From Valencia hispanica (taxonomy: Eukaryota; Chordata; Actinopteri; Cyprinodontiformes; Valenciidae), in NCBI GenBank assembly GCA_963556495.2, contig OY747701.1:39220501-39284500 (forward strand): a DNA stretch of 64,000 bases, given 5' to 3'. Position numbers and translations under genes: made by a program. Below, piece by piece: positions 10,749 through 21,905 of the stretch. The notes below the pieces were generated by a model. That model was not told where the DNA came from, did not search any database, and saw only the letters and a list, made by a program, of their open reading frames with translations. Position 1 is the stretch's first letter. Each line of letters starts with the position of its first letter.

Positions 10749-11125
10749 ACCAGGCAGGGAAATACGACGGACCAAACAGGAAAGAATGACGACGAACCAG
10801 CGAGTTGTGACTGAGAGAGGACCGAATTTATACTGAGGGAGAGTGTGAGGATGTGAGCAGAGAGAGCTAGGGATCAATTAGGGAAACCGGTTGCAGCTGA
10901 GAGGGAGTGAGCAGGTGGAAATGATCAGCTGGGAGAGGAGGTGAAGTGGCTGGGAGACAGAAAACAAGAATGATCTTAGGAAACTTAACTAAGGACCAGA
11001 CTACGGGGAAAACCAGAAAGTACAGAAATCACAGGGAAGGACACTAGGAATACTAACATGAAAAATGAAAGAAAATAAGGAAAATAACCAACAAAAGACA
11101 AACACCTAAGAACCCTGACACTATG

Positions 11126-13038
11126 ACCAACTAATCATTGTGGGGGATTTCAATATCCACGGGCAAAAATGTTAAATGACACTCTTCATAGCTTCGGCCT
11201 GACCCAGCATGTCAAACAGTCAACAAAGAATCGAGGACACACTCTGGAATAAATCGTCAGCAAAGCTTTAAATATCTCGAACATCTCGCTGGTTGATATT
11301 GCATTGTCTGACCATTTCTGTGTTTTCTTTGAAAGCATTATCTCTACCAAACTATCTAGCCACAGTGAGACCACTAAAAATAGTGATTTCTCAGGGACAG
11401 TTCAGTTGAAACCTTTAAAATAATTTACTATCCCCCCTCAACCCATCCCCTTCTTCTTCCAACACAAACTCAGTAAACAAGCTGGTAGAGAACTTTCTTT
11501 CTCAAAGTTCAGACATCATTAATACCATTGCTCCAATCAAAGTGAAAACAGTCTTGGGTAGAAAGAAGTCTCCGTGGACCAGCGATCCACTGGTACGTAG
11601 TGAAAAAAGGTAGTGTCGACGAGCCGAGAGAAAATGACGGAAAACTCGACTTTAGGCTCATTATGAGATCTATAGAGACAGACTAAACAGATATCACCTA
11701 ATTTTGAATAACACAAGGGAATCGTTCTTTTCCGAAATCATTAACAGAAACATTAATAATGCACAGACTTTATTTGCAACAGTTGACAGACTAACTAATA
11801 TTCCTGCGACAGTACACCCTGAACTTAACTCCACCAGGGTCTGCAATACATTTGCCAGCTATTCTCATAAATACAGACTGTGGTAGGCAGGCAATTTTTC
11901 ATCTGAGCAAACAGAAATCACATGTGGGGTGCCCCAAGACTCCTCCTAATTAATATCTAAATGCTCCCACTAGGCCAGATTATAACAACCAAAAAGAAAA
12001 ACTACCATAACTATGCAGATGATACTCAGCTTTACATTACAATGTCACCAGGTGACTCTGAACCCATTCAAACCCTAAATAAATGCATTGAGCAAATCAA
12101 TGGATGGATGTCCATTTACTTTCTTCAGCTGAATAGAAACAAAACTGGAGTAATTATTTTTTGGACTTAAAGAGGAACGATCAAGAGTCAGCACACAGCT
12201 TGAATTGATGAAGATAGAAACTACTGATCAGGCCCGAAATCTAGGTGTTCAGACCTGAACCTCCAAGGTCAAATAAAGGCAATCACAAGGTCAGCCTTCT
12301 ATCACCTGAAGAACATTTCTAGGATTAAAGGACTGATGTCGCAACTGAACTTTGAAAAACGTATACATGCGTTTATCTTTAGTCAGATTGAATACTGCAA
12401 CAGCTTCCTCACAGGTCTGCCTAAAAAGTCATTCAGACAGCCACAGCTGATCCAGAATGCTGCTGTTCATGTCCTCACTAGAACCAGGAAAGTAGAGCAC
12501 ATCACCCCAGTTCTAAAGTCCTTACACTGGCCTCCTGTCGCTCAGAGAATAGTCTTCAAAATACTCATACTAGTTCATAAATCATTGAATAGCTTAGCAC
12601 CAAAATATGTTAAAGACCTGTTGTCACCGTATCAGCCACCCAGACAACTCAGGTCATCCAACTCTAGCCTACTAAACATCCCTAGACTCAAAACCAAACA
12701 TGGAGAAGCAACTTTCAGTTTCTATGCTCTCCTTATCTGGAACAGACTTCCAGGCGACAGCAGAGCTGCTGAAACACTGAGCTGCTTTAAATCAAAACTA
12801 AAACTCATCTGTTTCGTATAGCCTTTGAGTAAACAAATATTGTCATATGTATCATACGTGTTCATGCTTTATTGCTGTTTTTCATGCTTTATTGTGTAGC
12901 ATGTGCTGTGTTTCATGCTAAATGGCTGCTTCTAATTTCCAGGGTTATATTCTGTTTTTCTTTATCACCAAATCATGAAAAGCACCTTTAATTACCCTGT
13001 TGTTGAAAGTGTGCTATACAAATAAACTTGCCTTGCCT
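11126..13038 (+). mobile_element. L2 LINE fragment, right part with internal deletion
   Basis: This continues the L2 interrupted at 5239. It starts at the endonuclease motif 'DQLIIVGDFNIHG' (11126-11162) and runs through decayed linker sequence. At about 11885-11890 it jumps from the pre-RT/fingers region to the 'EITCGVPQ' region, losing most of the reverse transcriptase core including the first catalytic Asp. It then continues through '[12 protein letters not shown]' (12000-12035) and the C-terminal segment in several frames (open frames 11961-12170 and 12336-12821). The 3' end carries the same 'gtgctatacaaataaa.ttgccttgcc' tail as 18869-21905 and stops at about 13038. Confidence 0.85.
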
Positions 13039-13482
13039 ACTTTCCTGTCTGATGTTTTTCTAACATAATTGCAATTTATGAATATCAAATGTGGCCCAGA
13101 TTCTAAGAAAATTATCAAAATGTTGGTTACTGGTAAATTTAGGGGTTATTACATTTTAATACCAAGCACTCTTATCAATTATAAGTAGATCTGAAATGAA
13201 TTATAAAAATATTAGAACATACAGGGTAAATAGAGGTTCTATTGTTTCTGGTTAAATAAGGAGCGTTTGTGTTCAGTGTTAGAAGTTTATTTAAGATAAT
13301 TTATTATAAAATGTTTTATAAATGATTGAAATGAATTTTTTGACTTGGCAGAGTAAAACATGTTTGTTACTGGTGAAAACCTTTTACAATGGGTCATAGA
13401 CTGAGCTCATCATAGACAGAATTCTCTCTCCTGGTGAGAGGCTTCTAGTCTAATATCACGTGAAGCTTGAACTGATCTGACC
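13039..13482. other. AT-rich spacer
   Basis: No open frame, repeat family or RNA gene was recognised between the L2 tail and the BEL/Pao remnant. Confidence 0.5.
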
Positions 13483-13499
13483 GGATGCACCACTCTACT

Positions 13500-14335
13500 C
13501 CCAAAGCTCACTGGATGGCGAGTAAATCTTGGTCAAGATCGAGATCTTTAACTTCTGTTGCCCGGTCCTCAAGTGGAATTCTTAACAACACATTTTGATT
13601 GTTGGTTGTCCATTTTGTCAGTCTAAAGCCTCCTGTTTGACAGATGGTCTTCAAGTCTTGGAGTAGTATGAGTGCTTCTTGCTCAGTGTCAACTGATCTC
13701 AGACAGTCGTCTACATAGAAACTATTTAAGACTGCAACCACTGTTGCATCAAATTGGTTTTTGTTGTCCTCGGCACACCTTCTCAATGCATAACTCTTCC
13801 AGTTCCTTTGAGATGTCGCTGTCCAGGCACCACAGAAAACTGAGGAGGTCAGCATCTTCTGGTGGGACTTTGACCTGATGGAACATTGATTCCACATCTG
13901 CCATGACTGCGACTCGCTCTTGACGGAATATGCTCAAGACACCAACCAGAAAGCTTATTATGTCAGGCCCTTGGAGTAATTGTTAATTGAGTGTGGTTCC
14001 TTGATATGAAGCACCACAGTCAAATACCACTCACACATTATGCTTCTTAGGGTGGTAGACACCGTGATTCAGAATATACCACATCTTTCCATCACTCTGT
14101 TTTAGCTCTTTATCTGGGATTTTTACAGTGTAGCCCCTATTTATCACATCAGTCATGAAGCTGACAGTCCTTCTTTAACGTCTGATTTCTTTGAAGCTTC
14201 CTTTTTATGTTGAGCGCTCGCTGCTCTCTTATTGCTCTTTTATTTGACATTTTCACATCTTTGTTCTTCAATGGCAGACCGATAGAATAGTGGGCTTTGA
14301 CCAGCTTTGCCAATTTGGAAACTCTGTCCATAAAC
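13500..14335 (-). pseudogene. BEL/Pao polymerase remnant (reverse transcriptase)
   Basis: On the minus strand, pieces of one polyprotein appear in order. A pre-RT segment at 14331-14149 has 'AKLVKAHYSIGLPLKNKDV' and 'REQRALNIKRKLQRNQTL'. A segment at 14130-13940 has 'MWYILNHGVYH' and 'VVFDCGASYQGT'. RT sequence at 13937-13508 has 'VAVMADVESMFHQVKV', then 'LNSFYVDDCLRS' with the YVDD catalytic motif. These wordings are diagnostic of BEL/Pao elements. A deletion and frameshift near 13800-13790 remove the short stretch before 'ALRRCAEDN', and other stops occur. RNase H and integrase are absent, so the copy is dead and 3'-truncated at about 13500. Confidence 0.8.
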
Positions 14336-14469
14336 AGTTGATCTTCCTTAGAAATTTCTAACTGCTCTCCTTGAGCATTCTCAGGACAAATGTACTTGAA
14401 TTGCTGAGTCCATAATTCAGCTTGTTAGTGCAAAAGGAGGCATTATGTGGGTTCATTTTAATTCTTCAA

Positions 14470-14537
14470 AGGACTTTGAGCTGCAATTTGTTCATGAAAA
14501 GCGCTTTATAAATAAAGCTTGATTTAATTTGATTACT
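14470..14537 (+). mobile_element. L2 3'-end fragment inside the BEL/Pao remnant
   Basis: The sequence 'catgaaaagcgctttataaa' followed by 'taaagcttgatttaatttgatt' is the 3' terminus and TTGAT-type tail of the L2 family also found at 33389-33480, here on the plus strand. Only the terminus is present. It interrupts the protease/pre-RT part of the BEL/Pao element. Confidence 0.6.
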
Positions 14538-14843
14538 CCCTGTATCAAGGAATGCATAACAAGTCAGCGCCTTGTTGCCTTTTTTGTCTTTACTCTCACA
14601 GGAACAATGGCAATGACACTACCTGTGCCCCTGGCCCCAGTCTGAGAGCATGCTTCCCCTGCATCCACAAATCCACTGACAACAGTTTGCTCTTCATGGA
14701 AGACTCATCTTTTGGCTACTCTTTTGAAGCGTCTTCTTTTGGTAAGGCTTTAAGTTTCCACTTTATGTGTAAGAGCATTGGGTGAGTCGCTGAACATATT
14801 AGACAGCTCTTCTTTTGTTCACAGGCATTACTCATGTGTCTTC

Positions 14844-15687
14844 CTATAAGACAACTAAGCAAAGTCCTTGGCTCTTAAACAATTCAAGCTTTTCTTTGTG
14901 CAGCTTTCTTTGAAGTTTCTTGCACTTTTCCATGATATGATCTCCCTGACGGAAGATACAAGGTTTTGTGAAGGCTTTGTGCTTTTTGGTTCCCTTCTCC
15001 TGAGCTTTCTTGTTCTCAACACATGTTGATGCCAGCATTTTCCATCTCTTCTAAGAACTCTGACATTGCATTATTACAGTTGGTTAGAAAGAGGGCATAT
15101 GCTTCGAGTGCCTTGGTGTCATCTGCTTTAATGGTAGGCCAGTTTAAAGCCTTGTCAAGGTATGCCATGGATCTCTTATATTTGTCACCAAAGCATTCCT
15201 TCAGGGTATCCCTGATTTGGGTCCATGTGAAACAGCTGTGCACTAAGTCATTAGGCTGCCCATTTGCATACTGCTCTGGATGGTAAAGCTGATCTTTGCT
15301 GTTTTCAGTATTGCTTTCTATGTGGTGCTCCAAGGCTCTCATGGAGAGACTGTATTCTAATGGATCTTCCTTAAAAACTGGAATGTTCGGTGATGGCAAT
15401 GTAGATAGTCTTTGCTGCTTTAACAGGCTTAAAGTAATGTCCTTTTGGCATTGCATCACAGTAAACAGATTATCTGTAGGTCTATTTACAGAATTGTCTA
15501 CTGAAGTGACAGGAACTTGTATTGCATCTGCACATCTTCCACTAGAGTGATTATGCTTAGCTACCTTGCTGGCTACACTGTCCTTACTATGGCTGACATC
15601 ACTTTTCTTTTGAGCAGACATCAATACATCCACCCTACTGCCTTTGGTTCTACATGACACCTCTGAACTGTCATATTTTCTTAACAC
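14844..15687 (-). pseudogene. BEL/Pao gag remnant, main part
   Basis: The frame 15687-15016 (223 codons) carries the BEL/Pao gag signature: 'IPVFKEDPLEYSLSMRALEH', 'ENSKDQLYHPEQYANGQPND', 'FGDKYKRSMAYLDKALNWP' and 'ALEAYALFLTNCNNAMSEF'. A second frame 15038-14844 continues with a decayed Cys/His region ('CIFRQGDHIMEKC') that would be the zinc-knuckle end of gag. Gag proteins form the capsid-like particle in which the element's RNA is copied. The frame change at about 15030 and lack of a start show it is broken. Confidence 0.8.
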
Positions 15688-15689
15688 GG

Positions 15690-16079
15690 CTGTAGGAGCC
15701 TAAACTGATTTGAATGACTGCATAAATAACTCGAACTGTTTAATCTTTATTGTTTTGAAATTGTTAGAATATATGTTTGAAAACATGCAAAATTTATAGA
15801 AGTAATGTAAATTTCATTTTATGTAAGAACTTTTTGAAAGGATAATTAATTAATATTATGTTTAGTTTAAGAGGAAGTTGGTGGGCCAATGGAGAGCAAC
15901 GATTTATTCCAGACGGATAGGATGTGGGGCGAAGCCGCACAGTTTTTTGACCTCCTCTCATGCCACCTGCTATTTTGTTTGATCAAGGACTAAAGGATAA
16001 AGCTCGTGGATTTTTGTTTGTTTGTTATTGTACATCTTAATCTTTCAGTAGACGGTAAAAGCGCCCAGTTTTTTTGGAA
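15690..16079. other. Unclassified insert splitting the BEL/Pao gag
   Basis: Gag coding sequence is recognisable on both sides (15687 leftward, 16080 rightward) but not between. The block begins 'tgtaggagcc' on the plus strand, has AT-rich and poly-T stretches, and may be an inserted LTR or MITE. No target duplication or terminal repeat could be confirmed. Confidence 0.3.
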
Positions 16080-16541
16080 GAGTTGACGAGGTTGTGGAGC
16101 GTCAGACTGGGTTTCCCTGCAATATGGATCTATAACGGTTAATCGTGCATCGGTTGCAGCAAGCCCTGCTTGTAGCTCCCACTCCTCTTTTTTGACCTTG
16201 AGGTGAAGTTCATGCTCCTCTAAAGCCTGTTTCTTTCCCTGTCTTGGCTAACAGAGTAGCTTTCTCTAATTAAACCTTTAAGCAAAAGTAGTAGAGACAG
16301 ACTTGGCTTCAGGACATACCTTGTCACTGACCTTGTCAGCCTGTTCTCTGCATAGTGTTGCATTATGTAGCCATGCTTTCAATGCTTGCACATATTCTCT
16401 ATGCTCATTATTTCTTGGCTTAAACCAATCCCTTTGATCTGAGTTCATATTCTCTACACATTCAGTCTGGAATAATAGGTCTTTAACATCCTCATTTATT
16501 TTACTGAAGTCTTTAATCAGTGTGTCATACTTGGCCAACAA
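16080..16541 (-). pseudogene. BEL/Pao gag remnant, N-terminal part
   Basis: The minus-strand frame 16541-16278 encodes a helical segment ('MLAKYDTLIKDFSKINEDV'). Then 16255-16080 gives a charged coiled coil with 'LEEHELHLKVKKEEWELQ' and 'GLAATDARLTV', typical of the start of BEL/Pao gag. The phase changes between them near 16265. LTRs of the element were not located on either side. Confidence 0.65.
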
Positions 16542-16789
16542 TTCTCCTAATATAACTTAGTCCTAGTATGGCTCTTCTGGAGCTTATTTTTCATTTGCAG
16601 ATTATGTTCCAATGCTTTTGGTGTTAGTTTAAGCACTTGACTTTACTTGGTTAGGCTTACCGTGTCTTCTGCTCCTATCTCTGTCGTGATTGTTTCGATC
16701 GTCAGTCCGTTTTTTTGCAGGTTTCACTAGCAACAGTTACGCAGCAACGACGACAAACTCATTAGGCTAGTAAGCAATCTGCTTAGCAC

Positions 16790-18105
16790 TCACCAGCTAC
16801 TAGCAGAGCAGAAGTGGTGGAGCTTCTGGAAAGACTTGCTCCAGACCTGAAGATAAAGATGGACGAAGCAGTTGACGTTGTCCACAGAGTGGGGCAAGCG
16901 ATGGAGAAAAAGCATTGAAAAATCCTCATTCTGTTTGCGAGACGTACAGTCAGAGATTACATCTGGAGGCAGACAAAGGCCTCCCCTTTGGGCAAAGAAG
17001 AAGGGATCTGCTTTGCTGAAGACCTGACCCAGAGGACTAGAAGTCCAGACAGGCACTGTGGCCATAAATTGACCAGGCTTGGAAGGAAGGCAAGGCTGCG
17101 GGCTTCAGGGGCCCATTTGGTTTCATAGAAGGTAAGCGCATAATTCTTGAGACCCCAGGTATGGGCTGACATTTGAACGGGAAATGGATACACAGTGGAA
17201 CATTTCGGATAATGGGACTTTTACCTCAAGACTTTTCTACTCCACCTCCTAAACCTATTCCTTAACGCTGTTCATGTGTTCTGTGTTCCAGTTGAAAACT
17301 AACATTTCTTTTTTTTTCTTTTAACACAAGGGGACTTAAAGATTCAGTTAAGAGTAAAGCTGTTTTTCTGTTTTGCAAGGGGCAACAAGCAAATTAAAAT
17401 TTTCTCCAGGAAACTCATTCTGATGAGTCTGATGTGAAGTTTTGGTCACAACAATGGGGAGATAAAATCCTCTTCAGTAATGGTACAAACCGTTCTGCTG
17501 CGGCTGCAATTTGTTTCAATAGATGTTCTTATAAGTATTTGGGTAACAACGAGGACAAAGACAGACATTGGGTTGCCTGTGTGTTGAATATTGACAACAC
17601 TCTGATTATTCTGATTAATATCTATGGGTACAACAATGATCAAAAGAATAAGAACTTGTTGCATTAAATATCTACAGTTATAAGGGAACTTAATGAAAAA
17701 TTCCCCACTGATTGTATAATAGTTGGAAATTATATCAATGTGACTCCTGATGAGTGGATGGATAGATGGCCTTCAAAATTTTCAAGAGAATATAAAAACC
17801 CAATAATGAAAAATTTCACTATCCATCCAATAATTATTTGTACCCGTCCAACCTATGCAGGGATGTGGGGGGGCTGGTGTCTACCTCCAGCAGTCACAGG
17901 GCGAGAGGCAGGGTACACCCTGGACAGGTCGCTAAGAAAATTTCACTAATGATAACGAATTAATAAATATATAGAGAATGTTGAACAAAGATGTCAAACA
18001 ATTTACCTGACACAAACCTAATGGTCAAAGTAGATCACGTATTGATTGTTGGCTGGTATCAAATTCAATTTCACAATATGTTACAGAGACAATAATCTCT
18101 AATGC
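16790..18105 (+). mobile_element. L1 fragment: ORF1 end and ORF2 start
   Basis: The plus strand encodes an ORF1 C-terminal part (about 16815-17050: 'AVDVVHRVGQAMEKK', then 'ILILFARRTVRDYIWRQTKA', 'ICFAEDLTQRTR') and then an ORF2 endonuclease start (17320-18090: 'NTRGLKDSVKSKAVF', 'LQETHSDESDVKFW', 'GYNNDQKNKNLL'). Stops and frameshifts are frequent. It is a related but clearly older L1 than the one at 5455-10748, and is cut off in the endonuclease domain near 'SRIDCWLVS'. A SINE sits inside it at 17822-17936. Confidence 0.8.
17810..17948 (-). mobile_element. (ATCC)-tailed SINE, copy 2
   Basis: The insert at 17822-17936 lies between perfect 12-bp copies of aaaatttcacta (17810-17821, 17937-17948) inside the L1 endonuclease region, so it is a clean retroposition event. 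It shares 'cagggtacaccctggacagg' and the ATCC end with the copies at 1568-1697 and 26790-26920. At 115 bp it is the shortest of the three. Confidence 0.85.
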
Positions 18106-18477
18106 CGCGTTCACACCGCACGTTTTATGAGCGTCAAACAACTCTCACAAAGTGAGTAGTTTGATGCCATTATACATTGTTAAGCCTGATGCTTGCAAAG
18201 CTTGCAAAGGATGAAAAGCCTGACACCTGGGACACAGATCTCACATATGCGTGGACACGCGCGAGCCCCTGCTAAACCACAGTGCTGCGCAACCCAAGAC
18301 CTGCCACACATGCTGCACCATACGTTTTTGCACGGTGCAAAGGAGAAGAGTAAATTCAGAGAAATAAGGTAATATTGGTTGTAATAACGATAATATTCAA
18401 TTTACAGCTTCCTAACACCAAATCCAATTGTGTTTAGTTGTTCATTGTAATTACAATAGCTAGATATTGCTGCCTAT

Positions 18478-18516
<39 letters not shown>

Positions 18517-18868
18517 GGTGTGTGTGTGTGTGTGTGTGGTCATTGGTTTTTCCTTCATGTTGGTCTCAATCATGCACTTATTTGCTGTATTAAGATGTTA
18601 TTTTTCTCCCCATCAGGTACACAAGCAATCATTTGTGACTGAGCGTGTCCAGGATGCGGATCCATCAGATCAAGCTCCACCCAAGTCTTCCAAGAAAAAG
18701 GCATGTATCTCTGAATTTGATTCATTGGACTTGTAGTCATCAGTCATGTTTATGCTTTTTAAGGACTTATTTAGTACACTTGATGGTAGTAAAGTACATA
18801 AAAATGTCCTACAGATTCTTTCTGAAGTCAGGTTCTCTGCAGGTTTCATCCAGCAGTCCTAGAAACAC
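18106..18868. other. Spacer with possible MITE end and exon-like frame
   Basis: The sequence starts 'atgccgcgttcacaccgcacg', which resembles the end of a non-autonomous transposon, but no partner end was seen. At about 18600-18735 a pyrimidine tract ending in cag precedes an open stretch rich in Lys/Ser/Pro that ends in TAG at 18734-18736. It could be a terminal exon but I do not recognise it. Confidence 0.25.
18482..18538. repeat. (TG)n microsatellite
   Basis: A run of TG dinucleotides with short interruptions (cg, gg) near its middle. No function is implied. Confidence 0.95.
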
Positions 18869-19073
18869 ACTAGGCAAGGCAAGGCAAGGGAATTTTATTT
18901 GTATAGCACACTTTCAACAGCAGGGTAATTCAAGGTGCTTTACATGATTTGGTGATTTAAAAAAAAAAAAACAGAAAAGAAACACACATTATACATGATA
19001 CACAATAAAGCAAGAGAAAAATTAAAAAAAGCAAGAGAGCATGAACACATTTCATACATATAACATCAAGCAT

Positions 19074-20603
19074 TTACTCAAAGGCAATTCTAAACAGATG
19101 GGTTTTTAGTCTCGATTTAAAGCAGTTCAGAGTTTCAGCAGCTCTACACTCGTCAGGAAGTCTGTTCCAGATAAGGGGAGCATAGAAACTGAAAGCTGCT
19201 TCTCCATGTTTAGTTCTGAGTCTAGGGATGTTTAGTAGGCTAGAGTTGGAGGACCTGAGTGGTCTTGGTGGTTGGTACCATGACAACAGGTCTTCAACAT
19301 AATTTGGTGCTAAGCCATGTAATGATTTATAAACTAGTAAAAGTATTTTAAAGTCTATTCTCTGAGCTACAGGGAGCCAGTGTAAGGACTTTAGAACTGG
19401 GGTGATGTGCTCTACTTTCCTGGTTCTAGTGAGGACGCGAGCAGCAGCGTTCTGGATCAGCTGCAGCTGTCTGATTGACTTTTTAGGCAGACCTGTCAAG
19501 ATGCTGTTGCAGTAATCAATCCGACTAAAGATAAACGCATGGATGAGTTTTTCTAGGTCGTGTTGCAAAATCAGTCCTTTAATCCTAGAAATGTTCTTCA
19601 GGTGATAGAACGCTGACCTTGTTATTGCCTTTATGTGACCCTGGAGGTTCAGGTCTGAGTCCATTACTACACCTAGGTTACGAACCTGATCAGTAGTTTC
19701 TAGCTGTATTAATTGAAGCTGTGTGCTGACTCTTGATCGTTCCTCCTTGGGTCCAAAAATAATCACTTCAGTTTTGTTTCTATTCAGCTGGAGAAAGTTA
19801 TGGCACATCCATCCATTTATTTGGTCAATGCATTGATTTAGGGTTTGAATGGGTTCAGAGTCACCTGGTGACATTGTAATGTAGAGCTGAGTGTCATCCG
19901 CGTAGTTATGGTAGCTAATGTTATTGGTCGCTATAATCTTGCCTAGTGGGAGCATGTAGATATTAAATAAGAGGGGCCCCAGGATGGAGCCCTGGGGCAC
20001 CCCACATGTGATTTCTGTTCGTTCTGATGAAAAGTTTCCTATTGAAACATAGAAGTCCCTGTTCTTTAGGTAAGACTCGAACCAGCCAAGTACTGTACCA
20101 GAGAGTCCGACCCAGCTCTCCAGTCGTTCCAATAAAATATCATGATCAACAGTGTCAAATGCTGCACTGAGGTCCAACAGAACCAGCACTGTGGTTCTTC
20201 CACAGTCTGTATTTATGCGGATGTCATTAAATACTTTGACGAGGACAGTCTCGGTGCTGTGGTGAGCGCGGAAACCAGACTGAAAAGCATCAAAACGGTT
20301 TGTCGTTGTTATGAAGCCATTTAACTGCTGAAACACAGCTTTTTCAATAATCTTACTGATGAATGGGAGATTAGAGTTTGGCCTGTAGTTCTGCATTAAC
20401 GTGTTGTCCAGATTTTTCTTCTTTAGCAGTGGTTTAATAACTGCTGTTTTTAAAGCCTGAGGGAAGACACCTGATAGCAGTGATGAGTTCACTATTTGAA
20501 CAAGATCAGAACCAATAACAGGAAGAACTTTCTTTAGAAAAGCTGTGGGTAGGATATCAAGACAGCAGGAGGAGGAGCTTAATTGGATAATGATTTTTTT
20601 CAA
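19074..20603 (-). pseudogene. L2 ORF2, reverse-transcriptase part
   Basis: This 509-codon frame holds the complete L2 reverse transcriptase and C-terminal region. It shows '[12 protein letters not shown]', '[19 protein letters not shown]', '[17 protein letters not shown]', '[18 protein letters not shown]', '[20 protein letters not shown]', the catalytic 'YADDTQLYI', then '[16 protein letters not shown]' and '[20 protein letters not shown]', both characteristic of L2/CR1. It ends at a TGA or similar stop at 19074. The frame overlaps the endonuclease frame by 47 nt in a different phase. The shift falls at a run of seven A (minus strand, about 20590), so one base added or lost there would account for it. 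The catalytic residues remain. Confidence 0.88.
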
Positions 20604-21905
20604 GGCTGTTCTGGTTTAATTCGTGGAATTCAGACATTTTCTCTACATTGTTGTTGATTGGGGATGGCACTGGTTGTGGGTTCGATATTGAGGTACAGAT
20701 TGACCGTCTAATTGTTAGAATCTTTTCAGTGAAAAAGCTGGCAAATTCATTGCAGGCCCTGGTAGAGTTTAGTTCTGGGGCTACTGTCACTAAAGGATTA
20801 GTTAGTCTTTCCACTGTTGCAAATAGAGTCCGTGCGTTATTAATGTTTCTGTTGATGATTTCAGAAAAGAATGATTCCCTAGCATCTTTTATAGTTAGCT
20901 GATATCTATTCAGTCTCTCTTTGTAGATCTCATAGTGAACCTGGAGTCGAGTTTTCCGCCATTTTCTCTTGGCTCGTCGACACTCTCTTTTTTCACTACG
21001 TACCAGTGGATTACTTGTCCACGGAGACTTCTTTCTACCTGAGACTACTTTCACTTTAGTTGGAGCAATGGAATCCATAATGTCTGAGATTTTCGCAAGG
21101 AAATTATCTACCAACTTATTTACTGAGTTTGAGTTGGGAGATGAGGGGGATGTGGTGGAAGGATAAATACGTTTAAAGGTTTCTACTGAACTGTCCCCTA
21201 GAAAACGCTTTTTTATAGTGGTCTTACTGTGGCTGGATAATTTAGCAGAGATGGTACTTTGAAAGAAAACACAGAAATGGTCAGATAATGCAATATTAAT
21301 TACAGAGATGTCAGAAATATTTAAACCTTTGCTGATAATTAAGTCCAGAGTGTGTCCTTTATTGTGTGTTGGTTGTTTGACATGCTGGATCAGTCCGAAG
21401 TTGTGGAGAGTATCATCTAATGTTTTTGCTTGTCTATCTTGGGGGTTGTCGATATGGATGTTAAAGTCCCCCACGATGATTAGTTGGTCATAGTCGATAC
21501 ATATTACAGAAAGAAGGTCATTGAAGTCATTAAAGAAGTTAGAGTTAAGTTTTGGTGGTTTATATAAACTCAGAAATAACGCTTTGTTAGGCTCATTTAT
21601 CTGGGTGGCTAGGTATTCAAAAGATTCAAACGTGCCCAGAGTTACCTTTTTAAAGTTCATTGAGTTGTGAGAGATGGTGGCTACACCTCCGCCTCGTTTG
21701 TGTTTTCTGTTCTCGCTTAAGAAATTATAATTTGGAGGACTGGATTCTATTAATGAAGTTGTTTCGTTATTTTCATCTAGCCAAGTTTCTGATAAAAAAA
21801 GGGCGTGTAAATTATGCTCAGTGATGAAGTCATTGATAAGAAAAGACTTTCCGGATAGAGATCTAATGTTTAATAAAGCTAACTTAAGTATTGTGATGAT
21901 GGGCA
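20557..21905 (-). pseudogene. L2 ORF2, endonuclease and linker part
   Basis: The open frame actually extends to 22002 through the 21-bp repeats. L2-like sequence begins at 'LALLNIRSLSGKSFLINDFI' (about 21890). The apurinic-type endonuclease follows with 'HALFLSETWL', 'RGGGVATIS', 'LIIVGDFNIHIDN', 'THNKGHTLDLIIS' and 'IALSDHFCVFF', so the catalytic Glu, Asp, Asn and His positions are visible. A basic linker with 'SPWTSNPLVRSEKRECRRAK' leads to the RT. It stops shortly after the A-run frameshift at about 20590. Confidence 0.85.

Larger units (their letters stand above)
5443..10760 (-). mobile_element. Full-length L1 (Tx1/L1-like) LINE
   Basis: The element at 5455-10748 is bounded by a perfect 12-bp target duplication accaggcaggga at 5443-5454 and 10749-10760, which also restores the LTR it interrupts. 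In minus orientation it has a 5' region of about 230 bp (10748-10518), ORF1 (10517-9642), a 212-bp spacer, ORF2 (9429-5707), a 3' region of about 220 bp and an A-rich tail (plus-strand T/A run at 5456-5486). All parts of an autonomous L1 are present and ORF2 is uninterrupted, but ORF1 has two in-frame stops. The long duplication without mismatch suggests a fairly recent insertion. Confidence 0.9.
5240..11125 (-). mobile_element. Solo LTR (570 bp) split by an L1 insertion
   Basis: The LTR occupies 5245-5454 plus 10761-11120. It begins tgtcatgatg and ends accctgaca, and is flanked by the perfect 5-bp duplication ctatg (5240-5244, 11121-11125). Removing it rejoins the interrupted L2. Read on the minus strand it has a promoter-like 'agtataaat' (around 10830), then an ATTAAA signal (around 5300) followed by 'gcatttgggtcc'. 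This U3-R-U5 order supports minus orientation. It closely resembles the LTR at 23231-23908, including 'accagcgag' and 'gggagacagaaaac'. The TG/CA ends and 5-bp duplication fit Ty3/gypsy, but no internal region survives to prove it. Confidence 0.8.
18869..21905 (-). mobile_element. L2-clade LINE, nearly intact ORF2
   Basis: A minus-strand L2 whose 3' end is at left: the tail is (CCTTG)n, seen as 'aggcaaggcaaggcaagg' at 18872-18889. It is preceded by 'gtgctatacaaataaaattc' on the sense strand. ORF2 covers endonuclease and reverse transcriptase with a single frameshift. Upstream of about 21905 the sequence changes to 21-bp tandem repeats and an LTR-element ORF, so this copy is taken as 5'-truncated at the start of the endonuclease. 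No target duplication was found. Confidence 0.85.

Noticed and set aside
5245..11120. hAT or other DNA transposon, because of the TGTCA inverted ends
   Set aside because: The 5-bp duplication and the promoter-then-polyadenylation order on one strand fit an LTR better than an 8-bp hAT site.
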